DNA of 64,000 nt. It comes from Theristus sp. LFF4_11. Lineage: Eukaryota; Nematoda; Chromadorea; Monhysterida; Xyalidae. The notes below the pieces were generated by a model. That model was given only the letters and a program-made list of their open reading frames with translations. It made no database searches and was not told where the DNA came from. Position 1 is the first letter of the stretch; every line of letters starts with the position of its first letter. The translations under genes and the position numbers were made by a program. The stretch is taken from NCBI GenBank assembly GCA_030248135.1, contig JASANC010003886.1:124001-188000 (forward strand), in the 5' to 3' direction. Below are positions 22,376 through 34,500 of this stretch, piece by piece.

Positions 22376-23690
22376 ATGGCAGTGTACCTTTCATACGAAG
22401 AGTTTCTACACTACAACGAAACCCAGAAAGAAACCAGCACCCGACAAACGACTGCTCTTGCGCTACTGCTGCAGGCTGCACAATTTGGGCATTAAGTATG
22501 GATCAGACGGGTAAGCTAAGAAGTCACTTTTGTCACTGCCAGCTGTCACTGTCACTTCAAAAAATTAACTAGAAAAAGCATACTGTTAATAAAAGAATAC
22601 CGGTGCTCATGCCGTATCACAAAAAGCAAAGCGAACGCACATTTTTTAAAAGGTCGAACAGGTGTCTTGTGGACTTCTCCGAGCGTTGCGTCTCGCTACT
22701 GCTGCTTGCCTCTGAAATTCACCCGATTGTGAAGGTGCTCAGAAAAAAGGTTTCTTGCTGTTCAGTGTGCGCGTGTTCAATCAAACCAAACACCGACGGT
22801 CTGCTGCGACAACGTTTGCCCTTGCAGTTGACGGCAGCTTCTGCGCTGAGGAAATGAAAGTTCTCGCGGTTGCTGCGGTCGTCGTAAACGTGGACTGTTG
22901 CGTGGAGAGGTCCAACGGAGTTTGCCGGCAGCTCTGTCGCAAGATCTCCGCCGCAATGTTCGGCTCACGAGCTCCGACTCTTGTGTCCGTTCGGATCTGG
23001 ATCTGCCTCACCTGGCAAACAATTTGGTATCACGCTCAAGTCGAGATTGCGAACAAAGAAAGAGAGCAAAGCACGCAGTGCAGTGTGTGCAGATGGAATG
23101 TGCGACTGGTGACCTGTTGCGTTTCACAAAGTTCGCCCACAAGCACGCGATCAAAGGAGGCCGCCGCAAACAGCGCGCTCATGTTGATCGCTGGCACCGT
23201 GGCTGCGCTGTGATCCGCAGTCTGCGGGCTGCTCGCTGGAGGCCTTCTGCTACTTGCGCTCAGCGTCTTTTTTCGTTTCGTTCGTGTGCAGCAGCCAGCA
23301 GATAACTGTGCGTTTGTGGTTTTGTGCAGTTCTGGACGTACTTCGAAACGATTTGAAGAGAGAAACCAAAATTCTTCAACAAGCTATGGTCATCGATACA
23401 CGTTATAAACTTACGGAGTTTACTATCGGCAATGGAAGAAAAATAACGATCGACAACAGCAGAACGGTTGCAAGTGGAAAATCAAAATTTGGTGGGATCA
23501 TGATGCTGGGAGAAATCAAAATACTAGTGCACCGTGAGCTTTGTTGGGAAGGTTGTATCGGTATGTTGTAAAAAATACAAAAGAAATGGTTGTTTTCTAA
23601 TCTAAACCATATTTTTATACAAGTGTATTTCAATCACAATTTGAAGAGTTTGAACGTTTGTTCAATCAACAGCAGGTTCAGCAGCAGCAA
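22376..23690 (+). CDS. Possible multi-exon gene, unknown product
   Basis: Several frames look exon-like. An ATG at 22376 opens MAVYLSYEEFLHYNE and continues about 39 codons. 22755-23213 is open for 152 codons with Cys-rich pieces such as VNVDCCVERSNGVCRQLC. 23328-23571 encodes LDVLRNDLKRETKILQQAM onward. A Gln-rich end (QSQFEEFERLFNQQQ) stops near 23708. I could not join these with consistent phases, and no domain is recognised. The CC...C..LC spacing recalls Cys-knot repeats of RECK-like proteins, but that is a weak impression only. Confidence 0.25.
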
Positions 23691-23779
23691 ACAAAACAAA
23701 GTAGTCTCTTTTTTTGAACTGGGTCCGTTGAGGATATCACCATACAAGTATTACTTTTTAGTATGTTTACTATTATCTA

Positions 23780-24741
23780 AAAATGCGGGAGACGCATATA
23801 AAAGGAGGAATATGACCTTGTGTAAGCAGTGAAAGACTTGGCTCGACAACGCTTTTCAAGTCTCTGATGTGGTACACACGGATACAAGTACATAAGAGTT
23901 ATATTTTTGCGCCGCGTTTGTTGTTTAAAAGCTTGCTGAAAAGCGTAAAAACGTTGAAGTTATTTTTCAATTGTCCTCTTCAGTTTAGTCTAAAATCACA
24001 CCATGTGCGAAATTCTGTAAATTTTGTGCAAAAACAGAAACATCAGAAATTGCAAAATATTGCTGCATGTAGCTTTATCGTTGTTGTTGTTGTTGTTGTT
24101 TTGTTGGGATTTTTAGGCGATGTTTTTAGCCAGGGCTAACCCAGAGAAGCGTACAGAACGCCATTGAGTAGGGAGCCCATCGAGTTTTCTGTCATTTAGT
24201 GCCTATACACCCCTCGGCGGGGCTCGATCCCCCGAGCGCACAGACTGTAGTCTAACGCACTACCACCAGGCCACGAGGGTGACAATTGTTGTTGTTGCTA
24301 ACGTACGCACCGCTGTGCATACAGCAGCACCAGTGCAAAAAGTGTTGTCTTCCGTTGATTTTCACCCTTTTTACCAAACTCTTGTGAGAGGATAAACCGG
24401 TGAGTCATTGCCACAGAAGGAGACCTTGCGTGTCCCAACGCCTCTGCGATACACTTTGTGCAAACCAGTGTCAGCGATCTAAAGTCTGATCGTTATTTTA
24501 GTGGTTTTAGTGGTCGCTAAATGCTAGAAAAAAAAAACAAATGTGAAAGTGTCATTTGTCTATAATGTACGAGGGTTGCCACTTGCAACCGAAATAAAGA
24601 ATAAACGGCGCAAAAATATGACTCTTATGTACTTGTATCCGTGTGTACCACATCAGAGACTTGAAAAGCGTAGTCGAGCCAAGTCTTTCACTGCTTACAC
24701 AAGGTCATATTCCTCCTTTTATATGCGTCTCCCGCATTTTT
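23780..24741. mobile_element. Long-TIR element, copy B (complete)
   Basis: Two ~140-bp terminal inverted repeats bound the element: left 23775-23913 (ATTATCTAAAAATGCGGGAG ... TTTTTGCGCCG) and right 24606-24750 as its complement. Between them lie about 690 bp of non-coding DNA matching copy A in inverse orientation, with a tRNA-headed SINE inserted at about 24080-24285. No transposase is present. It is followed directly by the satellite array, as in copy A. Confidence 0.88.
24080..24285 (-). mobile_element. tRNA-derived SINE with (GTT)n/(AAC)n tail
   Basis: The minus strand starts with a tRNA-like head (24279 down to about 24211): acceptor arms CCCTCG/CGAGGG, an A-box-like TGGCCTGGTGG, and a T arm CGGGG-GATCGAG-CCCCG containing the B box. 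The body follows, and the 3' end is an (AAC)n run at 24079-24105. Copy A has the uninterrupted site GTTAACAACAACG at 15542, and GTTGTTGTT flanks both sides here, consistent with a target-site duplication. The T7-C66 mismatch in the acceptor stem argues against a working tRNA. Confidence 0.78.
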
Positions 24742-24849
24742 AGATAATATTCTGACTTTTACATAAGCCGCGAAGGTCGGACCAAAATCACAATACGTTG
24801 GTCACACATTCTTCTAAACCCCGGACAACTCAGGTTTTTTCATTTTTCG

Positions 24850-27800
24850 TTTTTTAGGCCAATTTCGCCCATGCTATTTCCACGGCCGATTCGCCCGAAA
24901 TCGTCACGATTCGGTATCTAAAGTTGCTCACGTAAGAAAACTAACCCAAAATCTGTTATCAGCGCATTGAATTACCCTTGAAAACACAGTTTTCTTGTTT
25001 TTCATTTTTGGACCGATTTCGCCAATTTCCACGGCCGATTCGCCCGAAATCGTACCGATTCAGTACCTAGAATTGCTCACATAATAAAACTAACCCAGAA
25101 TCCGTGATCAGCGCATTGAATTACCATGGAAAACACCATTTTTTTGTTTTTCATTTCTGGACCAATTTCGCCAATTTCCACGGCCGATTCGCCCGGAATC
25201 GTCACGATTCAGTATCTAGAGTTGCTCACATAAAAAACTAACTCAAAATCCGTGATCAGCGCATTGAATTACCCTGAAAAACAACCTTTTATTGTTTTTC
25301 GTTTCTGGACCGTTTTCGCCAATTTCCACGGCCGATTCGCCCGAAATCGTCACGATTCAGCATCTAAAGTTGCTCACGTAAAAAAACTAACCCAAAATCC
25401 GTGATCAGCGCATTGAATTACCCTGAAACACCATTTTCTTGTTTTTCGTTTCTAGACCGATTTCGCCAATTTCAACGACCGATTTGCTCGAAATTTTCTA
25501 GACCGATTTTGCCAATTTCAACGACCGATTTGCTCGAAATCGTCACGATTCAGCATCTAAAGTTGCTCACGTAAGAAAACTAACCCAAAATCCGTGATCA
25601 GCGCATTGAATTACCCTGGAAAACACCATTTTCCTGTTTTTCGTTTCTAGACCGTTTTCGCCAATTTCCACGGCCGATTCGCCCGAAATCGTCACGATTC
25701 AGCATCTAAAGTTGCTCACGTAAGAAAACTAACCCAAAATCCGTGATCAGCGCATTGAATTACCCTGGAAAACACCCTTTTCTTGTTTTTCGTTTCTAGA
25801 CCGATTTCGCCCGTTTCCATGGCCGATTCGCCCGAAATCGTCACGATTCAGCATCTAAAGTTGCTCACGTAAAGAAAACTAACCCAAAATCCGTGATCAG
25901 CGCATTGAATTACCGTGGAAAACACCATTTTCTTGTTTTTCGTTTCTAGACCGATTTCGCCAATTTCCACGGCCGATTTGCCCGAAATCGTCACGATTCA
26001 GCATCTAAAGTTGCTCACGTAAGAAAACTAACCCAAAATCCGTGATCAGCGCATTGAATTACCATGGAAAACACCGTTTTTTTGTTTTTCATTATTGGAC
26101 CGATTTCGCCAATTTTCCACGGCCGATTCGCCCGAAATCGTCACGATTCAGTATCTAGAGTTGCTCACATAAAAAAAACTAATCCAAAATCCGTGATCAG
26201 CGCATTGAATTGCCCTGAAAAACAACCTTTTATTGTTTTTCGTTTCTAGACCGATTTCGCCAATTTACACGGCCGATTCGCCCGAAATCGTCACGATTCA
26301 ACATCTAAAGTTGCTCACGTAAGAAGACTAACCCAAAATCCGTGATCAGCGCATTGAATTACCCTGGAAAACACCTTTTCTTGTTTTTCGTTTCTAGACC
26401 AATTTCGCCAATTTCCACGGTCGATTCGCCCGAAATCGTCACGATTCAGCATCTAAAGTTGCTCAGTAAAGAAAACTAACCCAAAATCCGTGATCAGCGC
26501 ATTGAATTACCGTGGAAAACACCATTTTCTTGTTTTTCGTTTCTAGACCGATTTCGCCAATTTCCACGGCCGATTTGCCAGAAATCGTCACGATTCAGCA
26601 TCTAAAGTTGCTCACGTAAGAAAACTAACCCAAAATCCGTGATCAGCGCATTGAATTACCGTGGAAAACACCATTTTCTTGTTTTTCGTTTCTAGACCGA
26701 TTTCGCCAATTTCCACGGCCGATTGCCCGAAATCGTCACGATTCAGCATCTAAAGTTGCTCACGTAAGAAAACTAACCCAAAATCCGTGATCAGCGCATT
26801 GAATTACCCTAGAAAACACCCTTTTCTTGTTTTTCGTTTCTAGACCGATTTCGCCAATGTCCACGGCCGATTCGCTCGAAATCGTCACGATTCAGCATCT
26901 AAAGTTGCTCACGTAAGAAAACTAACCCAAAATCCGTGATCAGCGCATTGAATTACCCTGGAAAACACCTTTTTCTTGTTTTTCGTTTCTAGACCGATGT
27001 CGCCAATTTCCACGGCCGATTCGCCCGAAATCGTCACGATTCAGCATCTAAAGTTGCTCACATAAAAAAACTAACTCAAAATCCGTGATCAGCGCATTGA
27101 ATTACCCTGAAAAACACCATTTTCTTGTTTTTCGTTTCTAGACCGATTTCGCCAATTTACACGGCCGATTCGCCCGAAATCGTCACGATTCAGCATCTAA
27201 AGTTGGTCACGTAAAAAAACTAACCCAAAATCCGTGATCAGCGCATTGAATTACCCTGGAAAACACCTTTTTCTTGTTTTTCGTTTCTAGACCGATGTCG
27301 CCAATTTCCACGGCCGATTCGCCCGAAATCGTCACGATTCAGCATCTAAAGTTGCTCACATAAAAAAACTAACTCAAAATCCGTGATCAGCGCATTGAAT
27401 TACCCTGGAAAACACCAGTTTCTCATTTTTTGTTTTTGGACCGATTTCGCCAATTTCCACGGCCGATTCGCCCGAAATCGTCACGACTCAGTATCTAGAG
27501 TTGCTCACATAAGAAAACTAACCCAAAATCCGTGATCAGCGCATTGAATTGCCCCGGACTACACCAGTTTCTCATTTTTTTGTCTTTGGACCGACTTCGC
27601 CAATTTCCACGGCCGATTCGCCCGAAATCGTCACGATTCAGTATCTAGAGTTGCTCACATAAGAAAACTAACCCAAAATCCGTGATCAGCGCATTGAATT
27701 ACCCTGGAAAACACCAGTTTCTCATTTTTTGTTTTTGGACCGATTTCGCCAATTTCCACGGCCGATTCGCCCGAAATCGTCACGATTCAGTATCTAGAGT

Positions 27801-27930
27801 TGCTCACATAAGAAAACTAACCCAAAATCCGTGATCAGCGCATTGAATTACCCTGGAAAACACCAGTTTCTCATTTTTTTGTTTTTGGACCGATTTCGCC
27901 AATTTCCACGGCCGATTCGCCCGAAATCGT
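24850..27930. repeat. ~150-bp satellite array, copy B
   Basis: About 21 tandem monomers of the satellite at 16160-17272. Two sub-types are visible: an outer type with CAGTATCTAGAGTTGCTCAC (both ends of the array) and a central type with CAGCATCTAAAGTTGCTCAC and a TTTTTCGTTTCTAGACC linker (about 25350-27370). One monomer near 25490 contains a short internal duplication. Confidence 0.95.
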
Positions 27931-28538
27931 CACGACTTTGGTTATTTAACTGCTATTCTTTTCACTTTTTCAAAAAATAAAGGTCAAATTCAAATTCTCC
28001 GTTGTTGGTTACCCCTGTAAACTTTTTTATTTGTCAAATAACGGTTTGTTTCACGCGCAGAAATCGGAAATACACTTCAAAATAAGCATTTTTCGTAATT
28101 TTGTACAAACAAGCTAAATTTTGAGCCTTGGGAAGCATCGGAGAAAAAAATGAATGCGAAATTTGAAAATCCCGAAGATTTTTACCCTAGAAAATGTTTT
28201 TATCATAACCGTCAGAATTTTCTAAGTATCACTGAAACTGCGTACACATTTTATGACATTGTCGAAAAAAAGGGGTATAGAAGAATAAGAAACAGCGAAT
28301 TCAGAATCGATGTTTTGCGCACACAGCGTGTATAGAAGATCACCACGAAAAAATTTCTCGTGCACACACCATACCTATGGATTATCTACCTGTGTGCAGG
28401 AGAAAAAATTCTCAGCTCCTTTTATGTTCACAATGCGAGGCACTGTAAGTTTGAAATTTTAGCGCGAACCTACCACGGGCCATATTATGTCTCATCCGCT
28501 GTCCGCTTCGCTACGCTTCGCTCGCGAATGGACATGAT
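27929..28538. repeat. 600-bp tail unit of the composite repeat, copy B
   Basis: Nearly identical to 17272-17878. The small frame 28150-28335 (+, 61 codons, MNAKFENPEDFYPRK...) is intact here. Similarity ends at GAATGGACATGAT (28538), just beyond the 3' end of the scramblase gene on the other strand. Confidence 0.9.
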
Positions 28539-28601
28539 CTTACAGCGCAAGATATTACTATTTTAGCATCATAGATGTCTGCAATAAAAAAGTCACTGAA
28601 T

Positions 28602-30062
28602 TCATTCGTTGTTCTTGTTCTCGAATGCCATGAAGTCCTGAAGCAAACCGAATTTTCAGTGAATATGTTCCTGTGATATGTAATTTGAGCAAAAAAACTG
28701 AACCGCACAATTAGAAACATGGCGCCCAAAAGTGTTGCCTTCAGTTTCACGTCCAAATCCATCGGGACTGAAACAAAACAAAGCTTGGACAATAGAGACA
28801 CTGACAGCAAATAAATTGATAAAATTATGATGCACACTAAGCGCTGAGCACACACATGTGATTCCAAAATTGTCAGCAACAGTGAACATCTCCTTCGCAA
28901 GTCCACTCCACTGTTTCGTGACATTGCCAATCTTCTGTGATCTGTCCGCCGTCAACACCTGACAAAAATGCAGAGGTTATTTGCCAATTTTGCAGCACAT
29001 AAAATACTTCACTTCAGCAAACAACTGACACTGTGAAAACTCAGGCAACACGCGTCAGTGAGCAGTGCTGTGGCATGCGTGTGGTCAGCCAAACAACCTT
29101 GCTTACCGGAAAGTCAATGTCACAGCAGCATCGGCAGCCGACCACGCAGCAGCAGGGTCCGTCAATGACCAGGTGCGTGTTGTCGTTCGCATCACGAATG
29201 TCGTACGCAAACGAACAGGCGGTGCCGGTCTGCACCACTTTGCCAATCATTGTGCCTGTCAACCAAAAATACACCAACAGTCAGCTTCGTTGTGCAGTGC
29301 ACACACACCAGCGCATACACAGGTGCCACACCTGGTGGTGATTCAACATAAAGCTCCTGAGCACAGCAGTCACACGCACTAGCACACCAACAGCAACCGG
29401 CACAGCATTTGAACGGACGATAGATTTTGATGACTTCCTAAACAAACTCAATTGATATAAACTCCCAATTGAAGTGTTAGTTCTATTAAAACGAGGTGTA
29501 GACATTATCAGAAACAATTTTGAAAGCTCAAGAGGGAGAACTGAGTTGGATTCGAACCATGTCACTGGCCTTAGACCGCTCGGCCAACCTGATTGAAGTT
29601 GTTGACGATGTGTAGCGTGAACTCTCTGTTCTGTTGGCAGCATATGCGCATACACATGTCAGTCTCCTCAAACGCGTAGTAAATCTGCTGGCCCATGCTG
29701 TTCTTGATTGAGTACTTGTTGTTCGTCTCCCAGCCAGTGAACGCTTGCAACAATTCTACGATCTGAAAACTGATGTTGATCAGCAAATGAACAACCACGC
29801 ACACGTTTCTGGCTGACCTGATGTGCGAGAATCTGATCGACCGTCGTCAAGTACTCGAGACCGGGTGGACAGCCAGCTGGTGGTTGCGGTATTGGCATCC
29901 AGCCGCCTGGTGGTGCTGCAGTACACGGTACAAAATAGCTAAGATTTTGTCAAAAGTGATCGTTGAAACAAAGCAACAGCAGAAAATAAACACAGTTTGC
30001 AAAAAAATGCCACAAACCCAAAACTTACCGCCCGGCTGTGACGTCACAGCAGGATTAGCCAT
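28602..30062 (-). CDS. Phospholipid scramblase family protein, copy 1
   Basis: Eight exons read on the minus strand: 30062-30029, 29915-29818, 29762-29589, 29437-29332, 29255-29107, 28958-28856, 28767-28709 and 28637-28602, all with matching phases and GT-AG ends except weak donors at exons 6 and 7. They sum to 759 nt, or 252 residues, a normal length for short PLSCR proteins. Hallmarks are [65 protein letters not shown], a Cys-rich run [12 protein letters not shown] that is a likely palmitoylation site, [20 protein letters not shown] with the buried C-terminal helix, and FLIDFMAFE before the stop. The family mediates Ca2+-dependent lipid scrambling or binds membranes. It is a tandem paralogue of 31590-34819. 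Confidence 0.93.
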
Positions 30063-31002
30063 GACTGGTAAAAAAACTTGATTTACGAAAATGAAAATAT
30101 AAATTCGAGCAATTCACGCGCAATTGTTGCTTGTGTGTGTTTGTGCAGCTTTAGTCCTTTAGTCTGCACTCATTTCGCTTAAAATCAAAAAATCCACGTC
30201 ACAAAATTGTTTGTTATGCATTGAAATGGTTGAAATTCAGTTCTCAGTTTTGAAAATAAAAAAGAACATTAACGGTTTTAAAATTAAAAGAAGGTTTTAT
30301 GAATACACCTGAAAACCGTAGTTTTTTTTGTGTCGAACAAGATTGTTTTTAGTGGTGTTTCTAGTCAAGGTTTTGTCGTGCGGATGAAAGCAAACAAATC
30401 GCCAAATAGCGTATATCTTTTATGCAACGCACATTTTCTGCGTTTTTTAACGAAAAATAAACAAATGCATCAGCGACAGTACGACAGCGCAATTGAAAGG
30501 GGGTGTGACGAAGACATGTGCAAACGAATGTGTAGCTATGTGAAATTGCTCATCACTGCAACAATGGCAACAATTGCTACGATTGCAACTACAACAGCAC
30601 ATTGGAAGCCATTGTGAAATGCAACAACACCAACCAACGCAACTCGCACACTAAAAAATAACAATTTTGGCAATCAGTGAAGTTGTTTGTGACTCGGTTT
30701 TTCACGTTACTTATCACATTGTTATCAAATAACGATAACAATGATAAGCGCAAAATAACGCTTAACAACTGGCCCGTGCACAAAGTTTTGTGTTTGATTT
30801 CACAACGTACTGCAGTGCATTGGCGTAGTTGTCAAAGTTAAGAAAGCTGTTGCTTAAAAAAAGTTGTGACTAACAATACTGACTTTCCACTGTGAACAAA
30901 TTTTTTATTTACACATGAACATAACATAGCGTCACAATAATGTCACAATAGGTTTTTCAAACACTGCAGAAGGTTATGCAGAAACACTCAGATAATTTAA
31001 GC

Positions 31003-31085
31003 GGCATTCATGAAGCAGTATTTAGTGACGCGCAGCTGTATTAAAACATAGCTACGCGGTCACTAAATACTGCTTCATGAATGCC
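31003..31085. repeat. 83-bp foldback MITE (near-perfect hairpin)
   Basis: Two ~30-bp arms, GGCATTCATGAAGCAGTATT... and its complement ending GCTTCATGAATGCC, flank a 20-bp loop. The outer motif TTAAGCGGCATTCAT is the same as the ends of the element at 44491-45427, suggesting a minimal derivative of that family. It lies between the two scramblase genes. Confidence 0.82.
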
Positions 31086-31589
31086 CCTTCAGGGTTGATC
31101 AATACGATTTCAAAGAACGCAACTGGAAAACGCAAGTGATTAGTGGATTTACTTCTTCAGAAATTGCAGATTATTTCACTGTTATCAAAATTCCACGCAG
31201 ACAGAACGACAAAAATTAATTTCACAATAACAGAAACGATCATGCAATCCGGCAGGAGATACCAATAACGACAGATACCAATAAGATGGACGAAAGTTAC
31301 AAATCAGACTGACACACTAAAAAGTGTGCGAACTCGTGTGCGATGGCGTGTCCCGCGTCGTGCTTTGTCCCGGAAAATGCGTAGGACACGACGTGTGACA
31401 CGACACCGGATACTAGCTCGGACACTGTTTAGCGTGCAAACACGATTCTTGCAAAACCGAGTTTTTCAGTTTTTTTTAAAAAGTGTCGAACGTCTTCACC
31501 TTTGCTATGTTTCTGCACAAATTTTTAAATGGGATGAAAAAAGTTTTAAGAAATGTTTAAGGAATTTTATTTTGCTCAGTTTGTATAAT

Positions 31590-34500
31590 TCAGTCTTGGT
31601 TGTGTTGTTTTTTGCCCTTTTTCTGCTCATACACCATAAAGTCCTGGAAACGGATTTCATTTTAAAAATGCTACGCGACATTTCAAGGTAGACTTACTCA
31701 ATAAAAGCAGACTTACAATCAAAAACATCGCTCCAAGCAAAGTGCTCTTCAGTTTTACATCCAAATCCATTGGAACTGCAAAAACATCAAACTTCGACTG
31801 ATACTGAGCAAAAGTAAGAAGCGTGCAAGCCAGTCGACAAACGCACATGTGATTCCAAAATTGTCAGCTTTCGTAAACAATTCCTTGGCGAGGCCGCTCC
31901 ATTGTTTTGTGATGTTGCCCACTTGTCGCGATTTGTCGGCAGAATAAATCTATAATCGTCAGAATAAATACACAACAGAATCCATCTTGAAGTTTTTTGC
32001 GACTAAAATTTGCTAGAACGTACCGGAAAGTCGACATCACGACAGCAGGAGCAGCCGGCCACGCAGCAGCAGGGTCCTTCAATGACGAGGTGCGTCGTGT
32101 CAGCAGCGTCCTTGATCTCATACGCAACCGAACACTTCCGTGGCCCCGTTTGCCACACTTTGCCAATCAAATTACCTGTGCAATTCAAATTTAAACATGA
32201 AAACAGGCCATGCTTGCATTGGCAGGACATAAAATGCAAATGAAATTGGAAGACTTGCGTTTTGCTTGGTTTTGTTCGCCTAACCTGGCGGTGCTTCAAC
32301 ATAGAGCTCTTGGGAGCAGCGGTCACAACAGCCGGCACACCAGCAGCATCCAGCGCAACATTTGAAAGGCCGATAGATCTTCATCACTTCCTGTGAATGA
32401 AAATACACGAACTCAATGGTGCGACGTCTGTTTTATGTCAGCTTCGACTGCATATTGATTTTAAAAAAACAGAAAATCTTCATGTTCAACTATCGGATGA
32501 TGCAATGAATGAATGAAAACCAACCTGATTGAAGTTGTCGACGATGTGCAGCGTGAACTCTCTGTTGTTGTGGCAGCATATGCGCATGCACGTGTCAGTC
32601 TCCTCAAACGCATAATAAATCTGCTGGCCCATGGTGTTCTTGATTGCGTACTTGTTGTTCGTCTCCCAGCCAGTGAACGCTTCCAACAACTCCACGAGCT
32701 GTGTTAGAACACGCTGTTGCAATCGACAATAATTTCACAGGAATGACTAAAGCTCAGTGGCAGTAGGTTTACCTGGTGAGCAAGAATCTGATCGAGCATG
32801 GTCAAATACTCCAAGCCAGGCGGAACACCCGGAATGCTTGAAGGCGCTTGCATCCATCCGCTTGGTGCAGCTGCAAATACAATGTATACAGTACCAACAA
32901 AAAAATAACTCGGCACCCGTGTGCGACGGTTTCGTGGACCGTGGGTGCTCACAAGTGTGTCACAGTGTCGTGGACCGTGGTGCTCACAAGTGTCACGGTA
33001 TCGTGGACCGTTGTGCTTATAAGTGTCACGGTGTCGTGGACCGTGGTGCTTATAAGTGTCACGGTGTCGTGGACCGTAGTGCTCACAAGTGTCATATTGT
33101 CGTGGACCGTGGTGCTCACAAGTATCATGGTGTCGTGGACCGTGGTGCTCACAAGTGTCACCTTGTCGTGGACCGTGGGTGCTCACAAGTGTGTCACAGT
33201 GTCGTGGACCGTGGGTGCTCACAAGTGTGTCACAGTGTCGTGGACCGTGGTGCTCACAAGTGTCACGGTCACGGTGTCGTGGACCGTTGTGCTTATAAGT
33301 GTCACGGTGTCGTGGACCGTGGCGCTTATAAGTGTCACAGTGTCGTGGACCGTGGTGCTCACAAGTGTCACGGTATCATGGACCGTTGTGCTTATAAGTG
33401 TCACGGTGTCGTGGACCGTGGTGCTTATAAGTGTCACAGTGTCGTGGACCGTGGTGCTCACAAGTGTCACGGTCACGGTGTCGTGGACCGTTGTGCTTAT
33501 AAGTGTCACAGTGTCGTGGACCGTTGTGCTTATAAGTGTCACAGTGTCGTGGACCGTGGTGCTCACAAGTGTCACGGTATCATGGACCGTTGTGCTTATA
33601 AGTGTCACGGTGTCGTGGACCGTGGTGCTTATAAGTGTCACAGTGTCGTGGACCGTGGTGCTCACAAGTGTCACGGTCACGGTGTCGTGGACCGTTGTGC
33701 TTATAAGTGTCACAGTCACACAGTGTCGTGGACCGTGGTGCTCACAAGTGTCACGGTGTCGTGGACCGTGGTGCTTATAAGTGTCACGGTGTCGTGGACC
33801 GTGGTGCTTATAAGTGTCACGGTGTCGTGGACCGTAGTGCTCACAAGTGTCACAGTGTCGTGGACCGTGGTGCTCACAAGTGGCATGGTGTCGTGGACCG
33901 TGGTGCTCCAAGTGTCACGGTGTCGTGGACCGTGGCGCTTATAAGTGTCACAGTGTCGTGGACCGTGGTGCTCACAAGTGTCACGGTATCATGGACCGTT
34001 GTGCTTATAAGTGTCACGGTGTCGTGGACCGTGGTGCTTATAAGTGTCACAGTGTCGTGGACCGTGGTGCTCACAAGTGTCACGGTCACGGTGTCGTGGA
34101 CCGTTGTGCTTATAAGTGTCACGGTGTCGTGGACCGTTGTGCTTATAAGTGTCACAGTGTCGTGGACCGTGGTGCTCACAAGTGTCACGGTATCATGGAC
34201 CGTTGTGCTTATAAGTGTCACGGTGTCGTGGACCGTGGTGCTTATAAGTGTCACAGTGTCGTGGACCGTGGTGCTCACAAGTGTCACGGTCACGGTGTCG
34301 TGGACCGTTGTGCTTATAAGTGTCACAGTCACACAGTGTCGTGGACCGTGGTGCTCACAAGTGTCACGGTGTCGTGGACCGTGGTGCTTATAAGTGTCAC
34401 GGTGTCGTGGACCGTGGTGCTTATAAGTGTCACGGTGTCGTGGACCGTAGTGCTCACAAGTGTCACAGTGTCGTGGACCGTGGTGCTCACAAGTGGCATG

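Noticed and set aside
22755..23213. RECK-like Cys-knot protein
   Set aside because: Only one CC...C...C motif was seen, and neighbouring frames could not be spliced together; not enough to name a family.
24211..24279. Functional tRNA gene on the minus strand
   Set aside because: There is an acceptor-stem mismatch, no good 7-nt anticodon loop, an attached body with an (AAC)n tail, and an empty site in copy A; it is a SINE head.
28558..28578. Alternative last exon for scramblase copy 1 (TSMMLK)
   Set aside because: The exon at 28602-28637 encodes DFMAFE, matching copy 2 and the family; the other is only a chance AG followed by a stop.
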